Assembly: GCA_026874595.1 (NCBI GenBank)
Contig: CM049310.1
Coordinates: 8,742,001 to 8,806,000, forward strand
Origin: Sipunculus nudus
Lineage: Eukaryota > Annelida > Sipuncula > Golfingiida > Sipunculidae
Length of the DNA: 64,000 nt
Reading direction: 5' to 3'
Under the pieces are notes generated by a model that saw only the letters and a list, made by a program, of their open reading frames with translations, was not told the origin of the DNA and searched no databases. The position numbers and the translations under genes are program-made. Position 1 is the stretch's first letter, and every line of letters begins with the position of its first letter. Positions 41,801 through 53,349 of this stretch are shown here, piece by piece.

Positions 41801-44800
41801 TCACTGTGTCAAGAATGAAGATTCTAGGTCCAGTCTTTATCATTTGTGCCATGTTAACAGATGTTCACATTTCAAAGGTCTCAAAAATAGAGAAAAAAAA
41901 TAGAAAAAAATTGAAAAATACAGGTGGCGCCACCAGTCTGCAGAAACTGATGAAACATCTCATGATCAATATGTATGCTAAACATCATGACCATCAATGA
42001 TGTAGTTAATGAGATATTGAAGTTTTTGTATGAAATGTTTGACTATTTTGGGGGGTATTTTGGGGCCCCATAGCTCAAAGGATATGAGTAACAGAGACCT
42101 AATTTCTGGTTTCCATGGAAACTTTTCATAGGTCCCTCAGTGTGTCAAGAAAGAAGATTCTAGGTCCAGTCTTTATGATTTGTGCCTGGTTAACAGACAG
42201 ACGGACGGACAGACATAGGAAGGACAAAGAGTGATCGCTATAGCTCAGATGACTTACAGTCAGCTGAGCTAAAAACAGATTAGATATCACATCTCTGGAA
42301 ACAACATAATCAGCAATCTAAATACTATATGGTATCGAAAGTGTCCCATGCATACACGCACTTATTTTTGTAAAAGACATGATAATCACATGGATATATC
42401 AGGTATGACACTGGTCACAAGTAAATGAATGAACCCAAAATAAGTGAGGTATTGAAGGATGTATTCTAAATTTAAAATAAAAAATTTAAGATTTTATTTG
42501 AAAGTAGGTAATGTTCCATCCCTGACGGATGACACACCTCAAGGCTAAAACTACCACATACAAGACATAAATGATGATTCATTTATTTTAACATGAGGAC
42601 TATCAATACTTCTAATATACTTTTTATACCATACCTTATTGGCACACACAACAACATGCACTCTCTCAAACTCGGCCTGGTTCCCGATCTCTTGCTTCAT
42701 CTCTGCCAACCAGTGCTCCAGGGCATCAAAGCTGGACTTGTCACTCGCATCATATACCAGCATGGCTCCTTGAGTATCCTTGTAAAATTCATTTCTCACC
42801 TGGAGAACATAATCAGTTATATCCACAACCAGAGAACACAAGGATAACACACCCAACATTGAATAATAACACTTATTGTAGCACAAGTTGGGCAACTAAT
42901 AATATTTAAATAAATACCAGTACACGTAGCAATTTGAATGACAGGAGAATCTTTCATTTTTGTCTAAAGGACAGCATCAGTACAGTGTACATCTCTGTAA
43001 TATGAACTGGTATAAAGAAAAAAGATAGAAACATGTTCTTATGGCATCTATGTTATGGTGAGCCACTCGACTTTTGTCATGCAACTCCTCACTGGCGTTT
43101 CATGAAGGATGCCTTGTGTTCTAAGCAGGTCATTTTCTATGATTATTTTTCATAAATTCTGAGAAATTTTACTGTATTTTAAAGGGGTAATCACAGTGCT
43201 ATCTGCCAGAAACTATGCAAGTGTACCCATTATCCTACCCTGTCAGTGAACTTGCAGTGCCATCTATTGATCTGGAATGAGACTAAACTGGTCTTCAACA
43301 GGTAGTATGCTGGTATAATCTAAATGTTTAATAGAAAGTTTTGTATGCAATACCAGATTACCAATTTACTGAATAATATGTATTATTAACAGGACATAAC
43401 TGATGGGAGTACAGGGTACTAACAGGTCCTGGTAATTTTACAGGTCCCTGGTATTGAAAACATATCACATGCCAGGAATTAAAGTTAAAAAAAAAAAACA
43501 TGCTTCATTCAGTAACTCGATCAGTATATCCATACATAAAACCAAAATCAGTATAATTGAAAACTTAACATTTTTTATTCATTTCCTCTATAAAAAGTTA
43601 AAAAAAATGGTTTACATATCTTCACTTACTTCATAAAATATGGGATGCCCGGCCATATCAAATATGTTCACCTTTACATCCCGGTCCTTGACTGTAACTC
43701 TGGTAAGAAACAGGAATTATGTTAATGACACTGTGGCTTTAGACAACTGGCAATTTTATTCTTCAGTACAGGTTGTGGGGCTTGTTAAAGGTTATCAGTC
43801 ACTTGATAAAAAGTGTTTTATCTTCCGTTGTCAGTTAATTTGGCTGAAACATCCCAGCCTATAGGTTCAGTCTCTTTTTCTGGGTCTGAGTGTTGATAAG
43901 AACAATCCAAGTGTGTCTCTTTTATATAACAAGACTATGTGGCTGAAGGTACAAGTTTGCACTTGTGCAAAAACTTGCATTCAAGGAAGATGTACTAGTC
44001 ATGAATCAAAAGTAATTTTCTTTACTCTTGGTTGCCATCTTGATTTATGATACAAGTGTAACATGCTATGTTATATGGTATGTTAATGTTTCTTTTGTGT
44101 CACTGATTGCTCCTCAGTGCAACTTGTGCAAGTTTATTTCTATTGTGCATACATGTAAAGAAATTGGTTATAGATGAAATTTTGACAGATACTATTTTAT
44201 TTCCAAGAAAGAACTCTGTATTTCATAAATACCTAATATGCCTTGTAAAAGAATGGGTACTTTCAATGATTACTTGGCTTTCATATTTGATCACACTTAC
44301 AGAAAAAAACAGGATATTTCCATTAAATGAGACTGGATGCTGCAATAAGCATACTCTGCTTGAGAGATATGGCAAGTACCCACTCAGTAAAGCAAATTTA
44401 GGAATCTAGGTTAAATTACAATGTTCAAAGATACTAGTGTTTTAACACACTGGAGATACCTTTAAATTACTGTTGCCAAATATTTCACAATTTTTCTGAA
44501 CCTTTGATCTCTGTTTCAGTTCAAGGTCACTTACTTTTGGCTTCATACTGATGACAACAATATTTTATTACCCTTTTTTGCCATTTATACACATTTATGG
44601 ATAAGCCTGTTCAATAAAGATTCTCCTAGCTATGAAACAGATATGATCCAGCTGGAGAAAATGTAAGTACCGGTATTACTGAAATAATTGTTGCATGATT
44701 CCACTCTTTAATTTTTTATCATCGACCCTATATTAGTAATACCAGAACTCACTTTGTTACTCCATAATCAATGCCTATAGTGGCAAGATACTTTTGAACG

Positions 44801-45844
44801 AATCTCTTCTCACAGTAACGCTTTATAATGCAACTCTGGAAAACAAAGTATGCATGAAATTAATAAAAGTAAAAAGTAGAATCACCACTGGCAACATAAG
44901 TAAACATAGAAACAATATAACTCAGCATATTTATAACCAGAAAATATTTATGGAATTGGAACTGATCATCACACCACTTAAAGCACATAACTGAATACCA
45001 TGTCAAATGTTGTAAAATTATATTAACATATTTAATTTTAATATCAAGGCTAATTAATCAATGGTTCATACAAAGTGACAGTGTTACAAGATTTATGCAG
45101 CTGCACTTGGACCCAAAATTGCAACTGAGGAGGTTTCTTTTTTCAATCTGACTAAATTTTGAAATAGCAGAATTAGCAGAAGTTATTAATCTTGTTGTGG
45201 ACACAGCAGGAATGTGTATGATCAAACACTATGTGAAGACATGAAGACATAATATACAACTAAATTTAATTAGCAGGGCTTAACATTAATGGTTAACTGT
45301 TTGCCCTTTGCAAAGTCCAGTACTGGTGATAGGGCAACCAGAAATTAGCTCCTACTTGCCCCACTAGGCACATGAGTCCAACATGTCCTTTCTCTGAGAC
45401 AATTAAATCAATTAATAATACCTCCATCTTAAAATACATTTATCTGTTCAAATATTACAAAGAAATATTATTAACAAACACTTGAACATGTTTACAGTCT
45501 AACATGCACCACAATCAAGTGGAATAAACTGTGTGACAGTGGCTGCAAGAACTGATTTTGTAGGACAAGTAAATATTCATGCAGGGCAAGTAACAGCCTG
45601 ATCTTACTTGCTTGACTGAGCAAGTACTGTGAAATGTTAATGTAAAGCACTGATTAGGCAAAAAAACCATCAGATGATCATAATCATGATCTTATTACGA
45701 TATTGTTAATGGTATTCATGTGTAATTATTATTACACCTTATTATAATGAAACGACTTACCTTTCCTGCTTCTGCGTTTCCCATACTAATAATTTTAATT
45801 CTCAATGGTCGCTTGATCTTCCTTGTATTATTTTTACCATCCAT
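32886..45844 (-). CDS. DNAJC27: DNAJC27 (RBJ), Rab-like GTPase with C-terminal J domain
   Basis: Exons in coding order: 45844-45761, 44835-44753, 43699-43630, 42799-42635, 37605-37489, 33758-33598, 33018-32886. All junctions are GT/AG; the total is 813 nt, 270 residues plus TGA (human about 273). The GTPase motifs are P-loop GNAEAGKS (22-29, split by intron 1), DMAGH (70-74) in place of DxxGQ, NKCD (133-136) and ETSAL (159-163). The C-terminal J domain carries HPD (242-244) in LLHPDKS. Family knowledge: RBJ-type proteins lack the usual catalytic Gln and a prenylated C-terminus, are reported to bind GTP stably and influence MEK/ERK signalling, and the J domain suggests an Hsp70 partner. The start ATG follows GACACC (a C at -3) and gives the expected length. 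Introns 4 and 5 (5.0 and 3.7 kb) are largely repeat DNA. The identification is firm; function is inferred from the family. Confidence 0.96.
33768..37049 (-). mobile_element. Family B Helentron-like element, copy 2, carrying a nested D repeat
   Basis: On the minus strand it runs from the hairpin at 37021-37049 (AGCTCAGATGACT-TAA-AGTCAGCTGAGCT on the plus strand) to GCTCAGCTGACT (33793-33804) and the palindrome TGACCCATGGGTCA (33775-33788). About seven ~337 bp units are marked by ATGGGTAACAGAGACCTAAT-type motifs near 34866, 35186, 35525, 35867, 36203, 36537 and 36874. A family D repeat interrupts it at ~33952-34718. It fills most of DNAJC27 intron 5 and ends about 9 bp from the acceptor of exon 6. 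Confidence 0.8.
33952..34718 (+). repeat. Family D repeat, copy 2, nested in family B copy 2
   Basis: The left edge ACTAGAACACGGGT...GCGACTACTTGTATCCGCC matches the copy at 56629. GTTGCAGGTGGCGCCACC recurs at 34241 and 34519, giving a ~280 bp unit. The flanking B sequence is broken between AACTTTAAAA and CACCAGTCTGCAGAAACTAA, which are nearly adjacent in B copy 3 (40211-40250). The right edge is inferred from that comparison. Confidence 0.7.
37819..39460 (+). mobile_element. Family E element, copy 2, split by a hAT element
   Basis: It starts with AGCTCCGCTGACT-ACA-AGTCATCTGAGCT (37819-37847) and a TCCGTCGT stretch. The body matches the copy at 19550 (ATTAGGTC, CTATGCACTTGCCAGAAATTA, TTGACCATGGCACGTTTT near 39260). 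The hAT-type insertion at 38218-39129 interrupts it. The right end is not defined. It lies in DNAJC27 intron 4. Confidence 0.6.
38218..39129. mobile_element. hAT-type non-autonomous DNA element with intact 8 bp target duplication
   Basis: The ends TAGTGGTGGG and CCCACCACTA are perfect 10 bp inverted repeats. ATTACATG flanks both sides (38210-38217 and 39130-39137), an exact 8 bp duplication as hAT transposition produces. Length is 912 bp. The longest internal ORF is 72 codons on the minus strand, without recognisable transposase motifs, so it needs a transposase from elsewhere. GATCATCGG near both ends extends the inverted similarity imperfectly. Confidence 0.92.
39915..39990 (+). repeat. Fragment resembling the CTGTGRAAGTGG TIR element
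   Basis: GCGGGGGTTTTAATTTCGTG followed by CGCAAATGTGAAAT-like sequence resembles the interior of the element at 26611 (GAGGGGTTTTAATTTTCGC). The termini are missing. The similarity is short and the call is tentative. Confidence 0.3.
40029..42270 (-). mobile_element. Family B Helentron-like element, copy 3
   Basis: On the minus strand it runs from the hairpin at 42242-42270 (AGCTCAGATGACT-TAC-AGTCAGCTGAGCT on the plus strand) to GCTCAGCTGACT (40053-40064) and TGACCCATGGGTCA (40035-40048). About six ~337 bp units are marked by the AACAGAGACCTAATTTC motif near 40397, 40733, 41075, 41415, 41755 and 42092. It lies in DNAJC27 intron 4. The recurring short ORFs ([10 protein letters not shown]...) are repeat read-through. 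Confidence 0.8.
45274..45652. mobile_element. Possible MITE with CAGGGCTTAACATTAA ends
   Basis: The left end CAGGGCTTAACATTAA and inverted right end (TTAATGTAAAGCACTG) match at 13 of 16 positions. ATTAG lies immediately outside both ends, a 5 bp direct repeat that may be the remnant of a longer target duplication. It is 379 bp with no ORF. It lies in DNAJC27 intron 1, and its ends match those of 12877-13178. Confidence 0.6.
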
Positions 45845-48800
45845 GGTGTCTTTTTATATTATCGAATGGTCAAGAGTGTTCTTATATATCTCTCAGTGGT
45901 TATAACCCCAAACTCTTAATACAGATGTGTATGATGAATAAAGCAGGTGTTATAATAATAACCAACAGGTGTTTGCACCAATAGACCAAAAATAAACCCT
46001 AACCTTTAAACTAAAGTCTCTACTGCTTTGGTCATACACTCATTTTACAATGTCTGACAGTAGTAAATAATTCAGTAGTTTTAATCTAAAGGCTAGTAAA
46101 GCCAGTTAAGCTATTTTACTTCTAAGTTATAGTATTTATTAATTAAGCTGTCGTTCTTGCTAAAATGTTTTGCATTTCAGGGTTCCGTTATAAGGAGCCC
46201 TATGCTACTGTTTAAAGGATCGAACTTCTCACAAATGATACCGGCACACTGTCACTGTGACTGGTGACTGCAGTCGATTGCTGTTCTTTTTTTTTCAATT
46301 CATGCAAACAGTCGTCAGAATGGAGCAAGCCATCCTTTTGAAAATAAACACAGTTTTTCTGTTAAACAAATTAAATGGTCACCGCGAGCTACATGATTTT
46401 GCGTCCTGCTTTAACAATACCGGTAAAAGCTTGTTCGTTGTGCTGATGTTCTCACGACTGGACTCCGGTAGCGTGGTCTGTTGTCATGTTGACGCACTCA
46501 GGTATGCGAAGGTCAAGGCCGTTTGAAACGAGTTAGAGAGATTAGATTGGTTCCATCATTAATTCTCCTTTAAAGGAGAAACTAGTCTAACTCTTTTGAG
46601 CAAATACTGACCATGTATGTATTACATGACCCGCCAACTCCGAACACACATACACATAACTACTGAAATCATTCAGAAAAAAACTTCTTGTGGCACAGGA
46701 AAATCAGTCCAGAAGGCGGACAATATCCTAGGGTACCAAAAGCACGGGTTTGTTTCAGGGGGAAAGGGGAACATGTAGCCTTCACTGAACTTGGTTGGGG
46801 GGGGGGGGGGACTTTTCCCCCTCAGTCATCCACATAATTCATATTTTTAATGTATTCAAAGAGCTTTCTATTATCCTTCTCAGAAACAAACATTCCATAA
46901 TATATGTTTGGAGTGTGGGAAAATTATGATATTTGGCAGCCTGAGAGATTTTGTCCTCTCTGCATGTAATGGGGTGGATGTTGTCTGGTTTCTCTGGTAG
47001 TGGAATAGGGGGGGGGGGGGGTATTCTCACATGTCACCAGATTTTATCAGCCTTTTCAAAAGCACTGGTAATAGAAATTGAATCTGCCACTCACACTATT
47101 TCACAATTATGCAGATCTTTGATTGCAGTGAGCCATCTGCTTGATGCTGCAGATAGTACAGACACATAGCCAACATGCAAGTTGTAATGCTCAGTCTAAC
47201 ACACCAATCATTCAATTTAACTAGGCTGTGCTGTATTTGGTGCACTGTATTTACCTTAAATCTAGAATTCATTTCTTTTTTTATGATCATAATGAAAATT
47301 CAAGTCCATTTCTTTCAGATAAGTCAAATATATCTTTGGTGTACTGTACGATATACTAGATTTCTTTGAACCATAGCATGTGAAACACAAATGTAAGCAC
47401 TTATTCAGTGAACAGTGCATAGAATCATATTCCACCAAATTCCAAAATCACAAGATGTCACTTGGATTTTTATAATTAACAAATCCTCAGATATTACAGG
47501 ACATTTCAGAGAAGTACTACAGTTAAAGGGAATCCAGGAGACACAAGATCTCTAGTTCTCTTTATGGGGCTACGGCTGCAGGGTATCTCAGCTTAGTATA
47601 CCATTCAAACCAACAGGGTATCTGTTGTTAACTTCCATACAGTGGAAAGGAAGACAAGTCAATATATAATCATCAGTTATCTTTATTTATATGTTGCTAT
47701 TGTAACAAATAAATTACATGTTTAGGAATAATGTTACACAGACTCCACAACACTAGTGCTTGTAATAAAATATTCAACAATATTACAAACATTCCCTACC
47801 TGTGAAAGCAGACTCGCACATTTCATTATACATGAGACGTACCATTTTAAATGAACACTATTGGAACTTGCAGATTTCATGTTTAAGTACATGGCTCTAG
47901 CATTAAATATGGAGTGACTATATATAACATTAATAATGTAGTACCTACATGCCTGGCTATAATAGAAATCAGCAGATGATAAAAATTAGATCTTTAAGAC
48001 ATTTTCTCCATTTACTTTGCACTTTTGATGTTTCTCCTTGATTTACACCAGGAGGACAGGTTACAAATAGTGCAATGTTTTTTATTATCTTGGTTAGGAA
48101 TTAATCCTAGGACTGATACTTCATTCTGAAATGTATTAATTAACAAAATCTGATTAACATGTATCATGATCAACAACCAGCATTATGCATTATGTTTTTG
48201 ACAGGTTTAGTTTCTGGTTTCACTAGGTTTACTACTATGAAATTTCTACACAATTCTTTGACACTGCATTATTCATCAATCTTGAATAATCAAACTAAGT
48301 TGATGTAACAGTTTAAAGATTATTTTCACCCTCTATAAGGGCCTTATTTCTGCCCCTTTCCCTATAAAAAATTGTTTTTGTATTAAATTCCCCCTTCACA
48401 TTTTTAGGTCAAAATAACAGTGAATATTAACCCATTAGTCTAATCTAAAATAAGTGGTGAGCAATCTGGCATATCAGTGCCAAACAAGCCAAGCAATGTG
48501 ACAATAGAGAGATTGAAACAGGGACTCTTCAAAGTTTATAATATATCATAAATCATAATTGATATAAAATCAGTGTATGCATGCAAATATTATAAAAGTA
48601 AACTACCGGTATGTTTAAAATGTGAACAAATTCATATCACGATACATAACAAATATTTCACCTTATCTGCAAATCAACCTCACAGCTTAATGTTCAGTCT
48701 TCCAAATGTATATGATCATACAGATCCACTATCAAATCATGTATGCAAATCAATGTTACAAATACATTTCATCAGTCTTAAAAATGCATAATATGACCAT

Positions 48801-50480
48801 ATGTACTAACTACTGCATCATATACTAGTATTTGTATGACCAATAATGGGCAAAAGATATATCTCTTGCCAGTCTTACATAATCATTATACCATAAATGT
48901 AAATCAATGTTACAAATTATACATTCACCCCCTGATTCAACAAGCTATTACAGTGTAATGACACTGTATGCTGTGCACCATGCAAAGACCTTATTCAATT
49001 CTGGTAACTTTCTGAATCGCTTAACTAAGCTACAGTCCAACCGACTGACATAAAAGCACATGTACACTTGTCATTATAAGCTTACTTGATCTTTTCCTTC
49101 ATTCTATTTCTGAATATTTAATTATTCAAATAAATGTAACAGACTTGGAGGAAATAGTGAGCATTTCAAGTACCGAAATATTTTCTCTACTTTCCTTTAA
49201 TACTAAATACAAAACAATATATAGGAGAAGATGTCATTTAGAAGTTAACATTTCTAAAGGCAAATTCTGTGTTTGAAATACTAGGTGTTAAAGAACACAA
49301 GTGCATAAAAAAATTCTGTGCACCAACCATATATCCCTTCAAGGTGTATACTGTTCACCCAAAGCCCATCACTAAACAGATCTGCAAAACTGTTAGGCAC
49401 ATACACATATCTGACAGTCCACATGATCAAACATGGATATAAACACCAATATGTCTCAGTAAACATTGTCTACTTCATTGAGGGGTGCATAATTTGTCAA
49501 TAGGTGTTTAATTTAGTGACATTAATGTGTTTGTGCAAGATGAAAGTAAAAGCCTTGTGCACCTTACCATGAAAAATTATTTCATCAGAGAAATTGTCTA
49601 AAATCATCCCAACAGCTGCAGTCACTTATGATTTGTCATAATTGGAACTGAAGAGTTGAGATGATAGGTATTTGCAATGAAACCACATTGATATACATAA
49701 AGCATTTGATAAATCTTTATAAAACTGCACCTGAAGACAAAAGCACAAAAGACATCTTTGATATTCTGGCTTCCACTTGTTATATATTCCATTCACACTG
49801 GATAATGACATATATTCTAAACAGTTGCATGAACACACAGCGAGCCGTCTCTGATAACATGATTGTCCTTATACACTGACCAGTCACCTTGGTCCCAGCA
49901 GAGCTGACAAAGCCTAAAATGTCTTAATAACCAGCTATATTGACAAATTATCTGACATAAGCACTTCATTTTTTATCACACTATGCACTGTAGCTGATCT
50001 CCAAGGAGGTTAAATCAGCACTTTAGCAGGATTTTATGTATACATATACACTTTTGTCATTAAAATAAACATGGACCCTGATGTACAAGACAAAAGTTCA
50101 ATAGTATTCAGTTTATCTATATATAAAAACATACATATCAATATTCATTTGAATTTCATGGAGCCCATAAACTGCAGAGCTTGAATATTTATAAAACTGT
50201 GCTTTCAAATTTATAACTGTTATGTATTCTTGAAGCAATATTTTAAAAAATTCTTTGTCCTATAAATATAGTTTTAAAATATGCAAGTAATATGAATTAC
50301 TCTGATAAGAAATTTTTGTTTCCCAATTTTTCACTGGAATGGTTTTCACAGTATTACACAATTTTTTTTTTTTTTTTTTTCACAGGATAGTTTTGACAAC
50401 CAAGTTTTATCAAACTGTGGAAATCTCAACCACCCTGTGGCATCCAATGGATTCCACACCGAAGATGTTATGACATTACA
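45845..50480. other. Intergenic region between DNAJC27 and the BED-finger gene
   Basis: It must hold the DNAJC27 5' UTR and promoter (right of 45845) and the BED gene's 3' UTR (left of 50481). The patch 46380-46530 is higher in GC with several CpGs and an 89-codon plus-strand ORF that I do not recognise. Two G14 runs lie at 46797-46810 and 47008-47021. A T-run lies at 50363-50380. Nothing else can be supported. Confidence 0.5.
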
Positions 50481-52793
50481 TTATTGATTTGTAGGTTCTG
50501 CTTTAACAACCACTGCCATCATCTGTTCATCAGCTCCACCATTGTTAAACATTGACAGATCAACAGCAGAGCTCTGAACATCCTCAGCAGCAAGAGAATT
50601 CACATCGGCGTACGCCCCTCGCCCAGGAAACCCTGCTGGGGACCCTGTACTTTCATCTCTTTGCCCACCAGAAGAGAAAAAATCCTGAGACTCATAGGCA
50701 ACATTACTCAAGATGAAACTTTGGTCTGGAGTTAAACTTTGATTATGGTGAAGGAATATCAACTTTTCCATCATGTCTGAGCCTAACCCTATAATGTGTT
50801 TCCACCCCATTGAGTCATATGAGAACTGAGGGCAACACAAGCACAGGTATTTCCTTGCTAACTTGGCCACATTAGGATACATTTTTTCGTGGTTTTTCCA
50901 CCATTCCAGTGGAGATGGAGATCCATCCCATGTTTGTGATAAGAAACCATCCACCTCCTTCTTTGCTTTCTGCCATTCTTTTTTTGGTATCAGTGCATCA
51001 GGATTATCTAAACTGACATTCTCAATGCCAGAGCAATGCCTTTTTGCAGATGGGCCTTCATCTGCATTATCTTCATCTTGAGAGCCATCTTGGCCATTGT
51101 TATCGTTATTTTCATTCCCATTTGATGTTTCTTGCTTTTTAATATTTGCATAAACCAAGCGAATAAGGTTTTCAATGGCGGCATCTCGTAGCTGTTCATT
51201 ATTGAGAAAGCTCAAGTCTTTGTACCTTGGGTCCAGTAAGGAGGACACTAAAACTGGTGCTGGAGGTGTTCTCACCAGCAGCTGGGCTTGGTAGTTCAAG
51301 GCAGTGCCAAACAATTCTGAAAAGCCTGTATTTTCTTGCTCATTAAGTTCCTGTTGACTGTGAACACGTTTCCCTCCAAGACTAAATGCCAAGTCTTGAA
51401 GAAAAGGAGGCATGGAGCTAAACAAAGCTGGTTCATTTTTGTAAAACTGTGTGGCCATGGCCATTGTGGGCAATATGACATCACTTAACTGCTTCAGTGT
51501 GGCAATATACTCATTACCCAGATCAGTATCTCCCAGTTTCTGAGACAAATCAGACTTCCATTCTTGGTTTGAGAGAATTGCAGTAACAACAGGCTCCATT
51601 GCAACCAACTGTGGAGCATATTCCATGACGGACTGTTTTTCTTTCTTGGTCACCAGTTGAAGGAAGTATTCATCGACGTTTATCTCCATCTGTTTGGAAA
51701 AGTCTATCACTGACAAGTTCAAGCCATCTTCAGCAGCACATAGCAGCTGAGCACATTTTCTAATTGCAGATTTCTGAGAGTCGCAGGACTGGTGCTGCAA
51801 GGCTGCTGACAAGGCTTGCTGGACCAGCATCTTGGGCAGACTGATGCAGGGCATTTGTTCAGTTGCTGCCTGGCTGCTCACAGGTGTTAACGAAGAAACA
51901 ACAGCAGTAACTTTGTCTCCTAGCCAGTATTCACTTTTCACTTCCTGGATAATGATGTCTACCTCTGCTGCTGTTGCTTCAGTATCTGCTGGGTCTGATT
52001 TCATTTCTTTAAGCGTTAATACATAATTCCGCAAAACCCAGTCTTTGTCAAGAAAATGCACAGAACAAAGCGCATATTGTGATTTAAGGGTCACCCGACA
52101 AATATTCACAGACACAGCGACGTGCTCCTGAGTGTGTATAAACATTAGCAGACAATGCTTCTTCGCAAAATACAGGTCACTGAATCCTTTCTCCAAGCTT
52201 GAGAGTGTAGGCATGGGACAGATAGGATCAAATGATTTCATAAAATCACTCATTCCTCCCCCACTGATGGCACTAGGTGGCAGCAGATTCTGTGCACACA
52301 GGTCTAATAACTTTTCTTGCAATTTCTTTGCTCTGTGCGCTTTGTTGATCATAGGAGAGCTCCGAGTGTACGATTTTCCATCAAGCTCAGCGACCAAGCT
52401 GGCAGCTCCACCTGATGAGCCAACTGCGCACTCTTCCTGGCTGGCCCATTCTGCATGCTTGCTGCGGAGATGATTCAGCATGTTTGATGTTGACGATGTG
52501 TAAGTGCAAGAATAGTAACAAAGCTGGCAGCGAACTTTGGTTCTTTCTGGATCCATTTGGAAATAACGCCACACTTTAGAGCGTTGAATACCTGCACTTG
52601 GACTTTCTCGGTTTGGGTTAATATTGTTAGCAGCAGGTAATGAGACGTCATGCTTGACTCGTAGGTGGTTTCTCATACTTGATGTTGATTGGTTGTAGAT
52701 CAGTTCGACACCACAAACCTGACAGATGGTCTTCCTACGTTCATCATCAAACACAAAGTAGTCCCACACCATAGACCTCTGGGTGCTAGACAT
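50481..52793 (-). CDS. Intronless BED zinc-finger protein, domesticated hAT transposase (ZBED-like)
   Basis: A single open frame of 770 residues. The start is the ATG at 52793-52791 with AAA before it; the frame extends eight codons further only through a GTG. BED finger 1 has C24-x2-C27-x15-H43-x4-H48 and finger 2 has C89-x2-C92-x15-H108-x4-H113, both preceded by the aromatic VW-x-YF motif typical of BED domains. The middle is long and hydrophobic-helical. An acidic Asn/Asp/Glu linker follows, then a C-terminal PLEWWKNHEKMYPNVAKLAR and LARKYLCL block, the hAT dimerisation signature. The usual SxxSERxFS part is replaced by CPQFSYDSMGW, and I cannot place a DDE triad, so transposition activity is unlikely. 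No inverted repeats flank the gene. The family usually acts as DNA-binding regulators; the exact role is unknown. It could also be a decayed single-copy transposon, but a 2.3 kb intact frame argues for selection. Confidence 0.88.
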   Translation of the reverse strand: MSSTQRSMVWDYFVFDDERRKTICQVCGVELIYNQSTSSMRNHLRVKHDVSLPAANNINPNRESPSAGIQRSKVWRYFQMDPERTKVRCQLCYYSCTYTSSTSNMLNHLRSKHAEWASQEECAVGSSGGAASLVAELDGKSYTRSSPMINKAHRAKKLQEKLLDLCAQNLLPPSAISGGGMSDFMKSFDPICPMPTLSSLEKGFSDLYFAKKHCLLMFIHTQEHVAVSVNICRVTLKSQYALCSVHFLDKDWVLRNYVLTLKEMKSDPADTEATAAEVDIIIQEVKSEYWLGDKVTAVVSSLTPVSSQAATEQMPCISLPKMLVQQALSAALQHQSCDSQKSAIRKCAQLLCAAEDGLNLSVIDFSKQMEINVDEYFLQLVTKKEKQSVMEYAPQLVAMEPVVTAILSNQEWKSDLSQKLGDTDLGNEYIATLKQLSDVILPTMAMATQFYKNEPALFSSMPPFLQDLAFSLGGKRVHSQQELNEQENTGFSELFGTALNYQAQLLVRTPPAPVLVSSLLDPRYKDLSFLNNEQLRDAAIENLIRLVYANIKKQETSNGNENNDNNGQDGSQDEDNADEGPSAKRHCSGIENVSLDNPDALIPKKEWQKAKKEVDGFLSQTWDGSPSPLEWWKNHEKMYPNVAKLARKYLCLCCPQFSYDSMGWKHIIGLGSDMMEKLIFLHHNQSLTPDQSFILSNVAYESQDFFSSGGQRDESTGSPAGFPGRGAYADVNSLAAEDVQSSAVDLSMFNNGGADEQMMAVVVKAEPTNQ

Positions 52794-53349
52794 TTTAATT
52801 TTTTTCACAATAGACACTTTCTGAATATTAATTAAACTTCAGATCTGTGTGGTTCTTGTTAAATGAAGAAGCTCTGGAGAATTCACTCGGGATTTTTTTC
52901 GTAATCTGAATTAATAAAAAAAGTTTCACATCAAAGACTGGCCTCTTCCACTTTTGTAACTGATCACGCCTTTATCACAGCAACAACTGTTATACTTTAC
53001 ATAGGAAGCAGTCAAATTTTTTTTTTTCAGAAACAATTTTTTTTAAACTGCATTGGTGATTATAATCAAGTTTCCTGAATTCAGCACACCTGTTTTCATT
53101 TCAATTATTTTTCTTGCATGTCCTCACACAATAAGACAGCATGATGTCACCCGTTTTATGTATACAAATGGAATTGTATACCACTAATTTTTACCAGTTA
53201 CTAGGTACTTCCGACTCCTGTAACACAGATACAGAGAGCTGATCTGAACTGGCCGGCGATTTTTAACTGAAAAATTGTCTGTTATGGACGACCACACCCA
53301 CCAATCACGGCCTCGGGTGGTTATACTTCTGGATCGATAACCAGCAAAA

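Noticed and set aside
42551-42895. 114-codon minus-strand ORF as a separate gene
   Set aside because: Only 42799-42635 is coding; it is DNAJC27 exon 4, and both ends read into introns past good splice sites.
52794-52817. Eight extra N-terminal codons of the BED protein
   Set aside because: They begin at GTG, which is not a normal start in an animal mRNA. The ATG at 52793 has a favourable A at -3 and leads straight into the BED domain.
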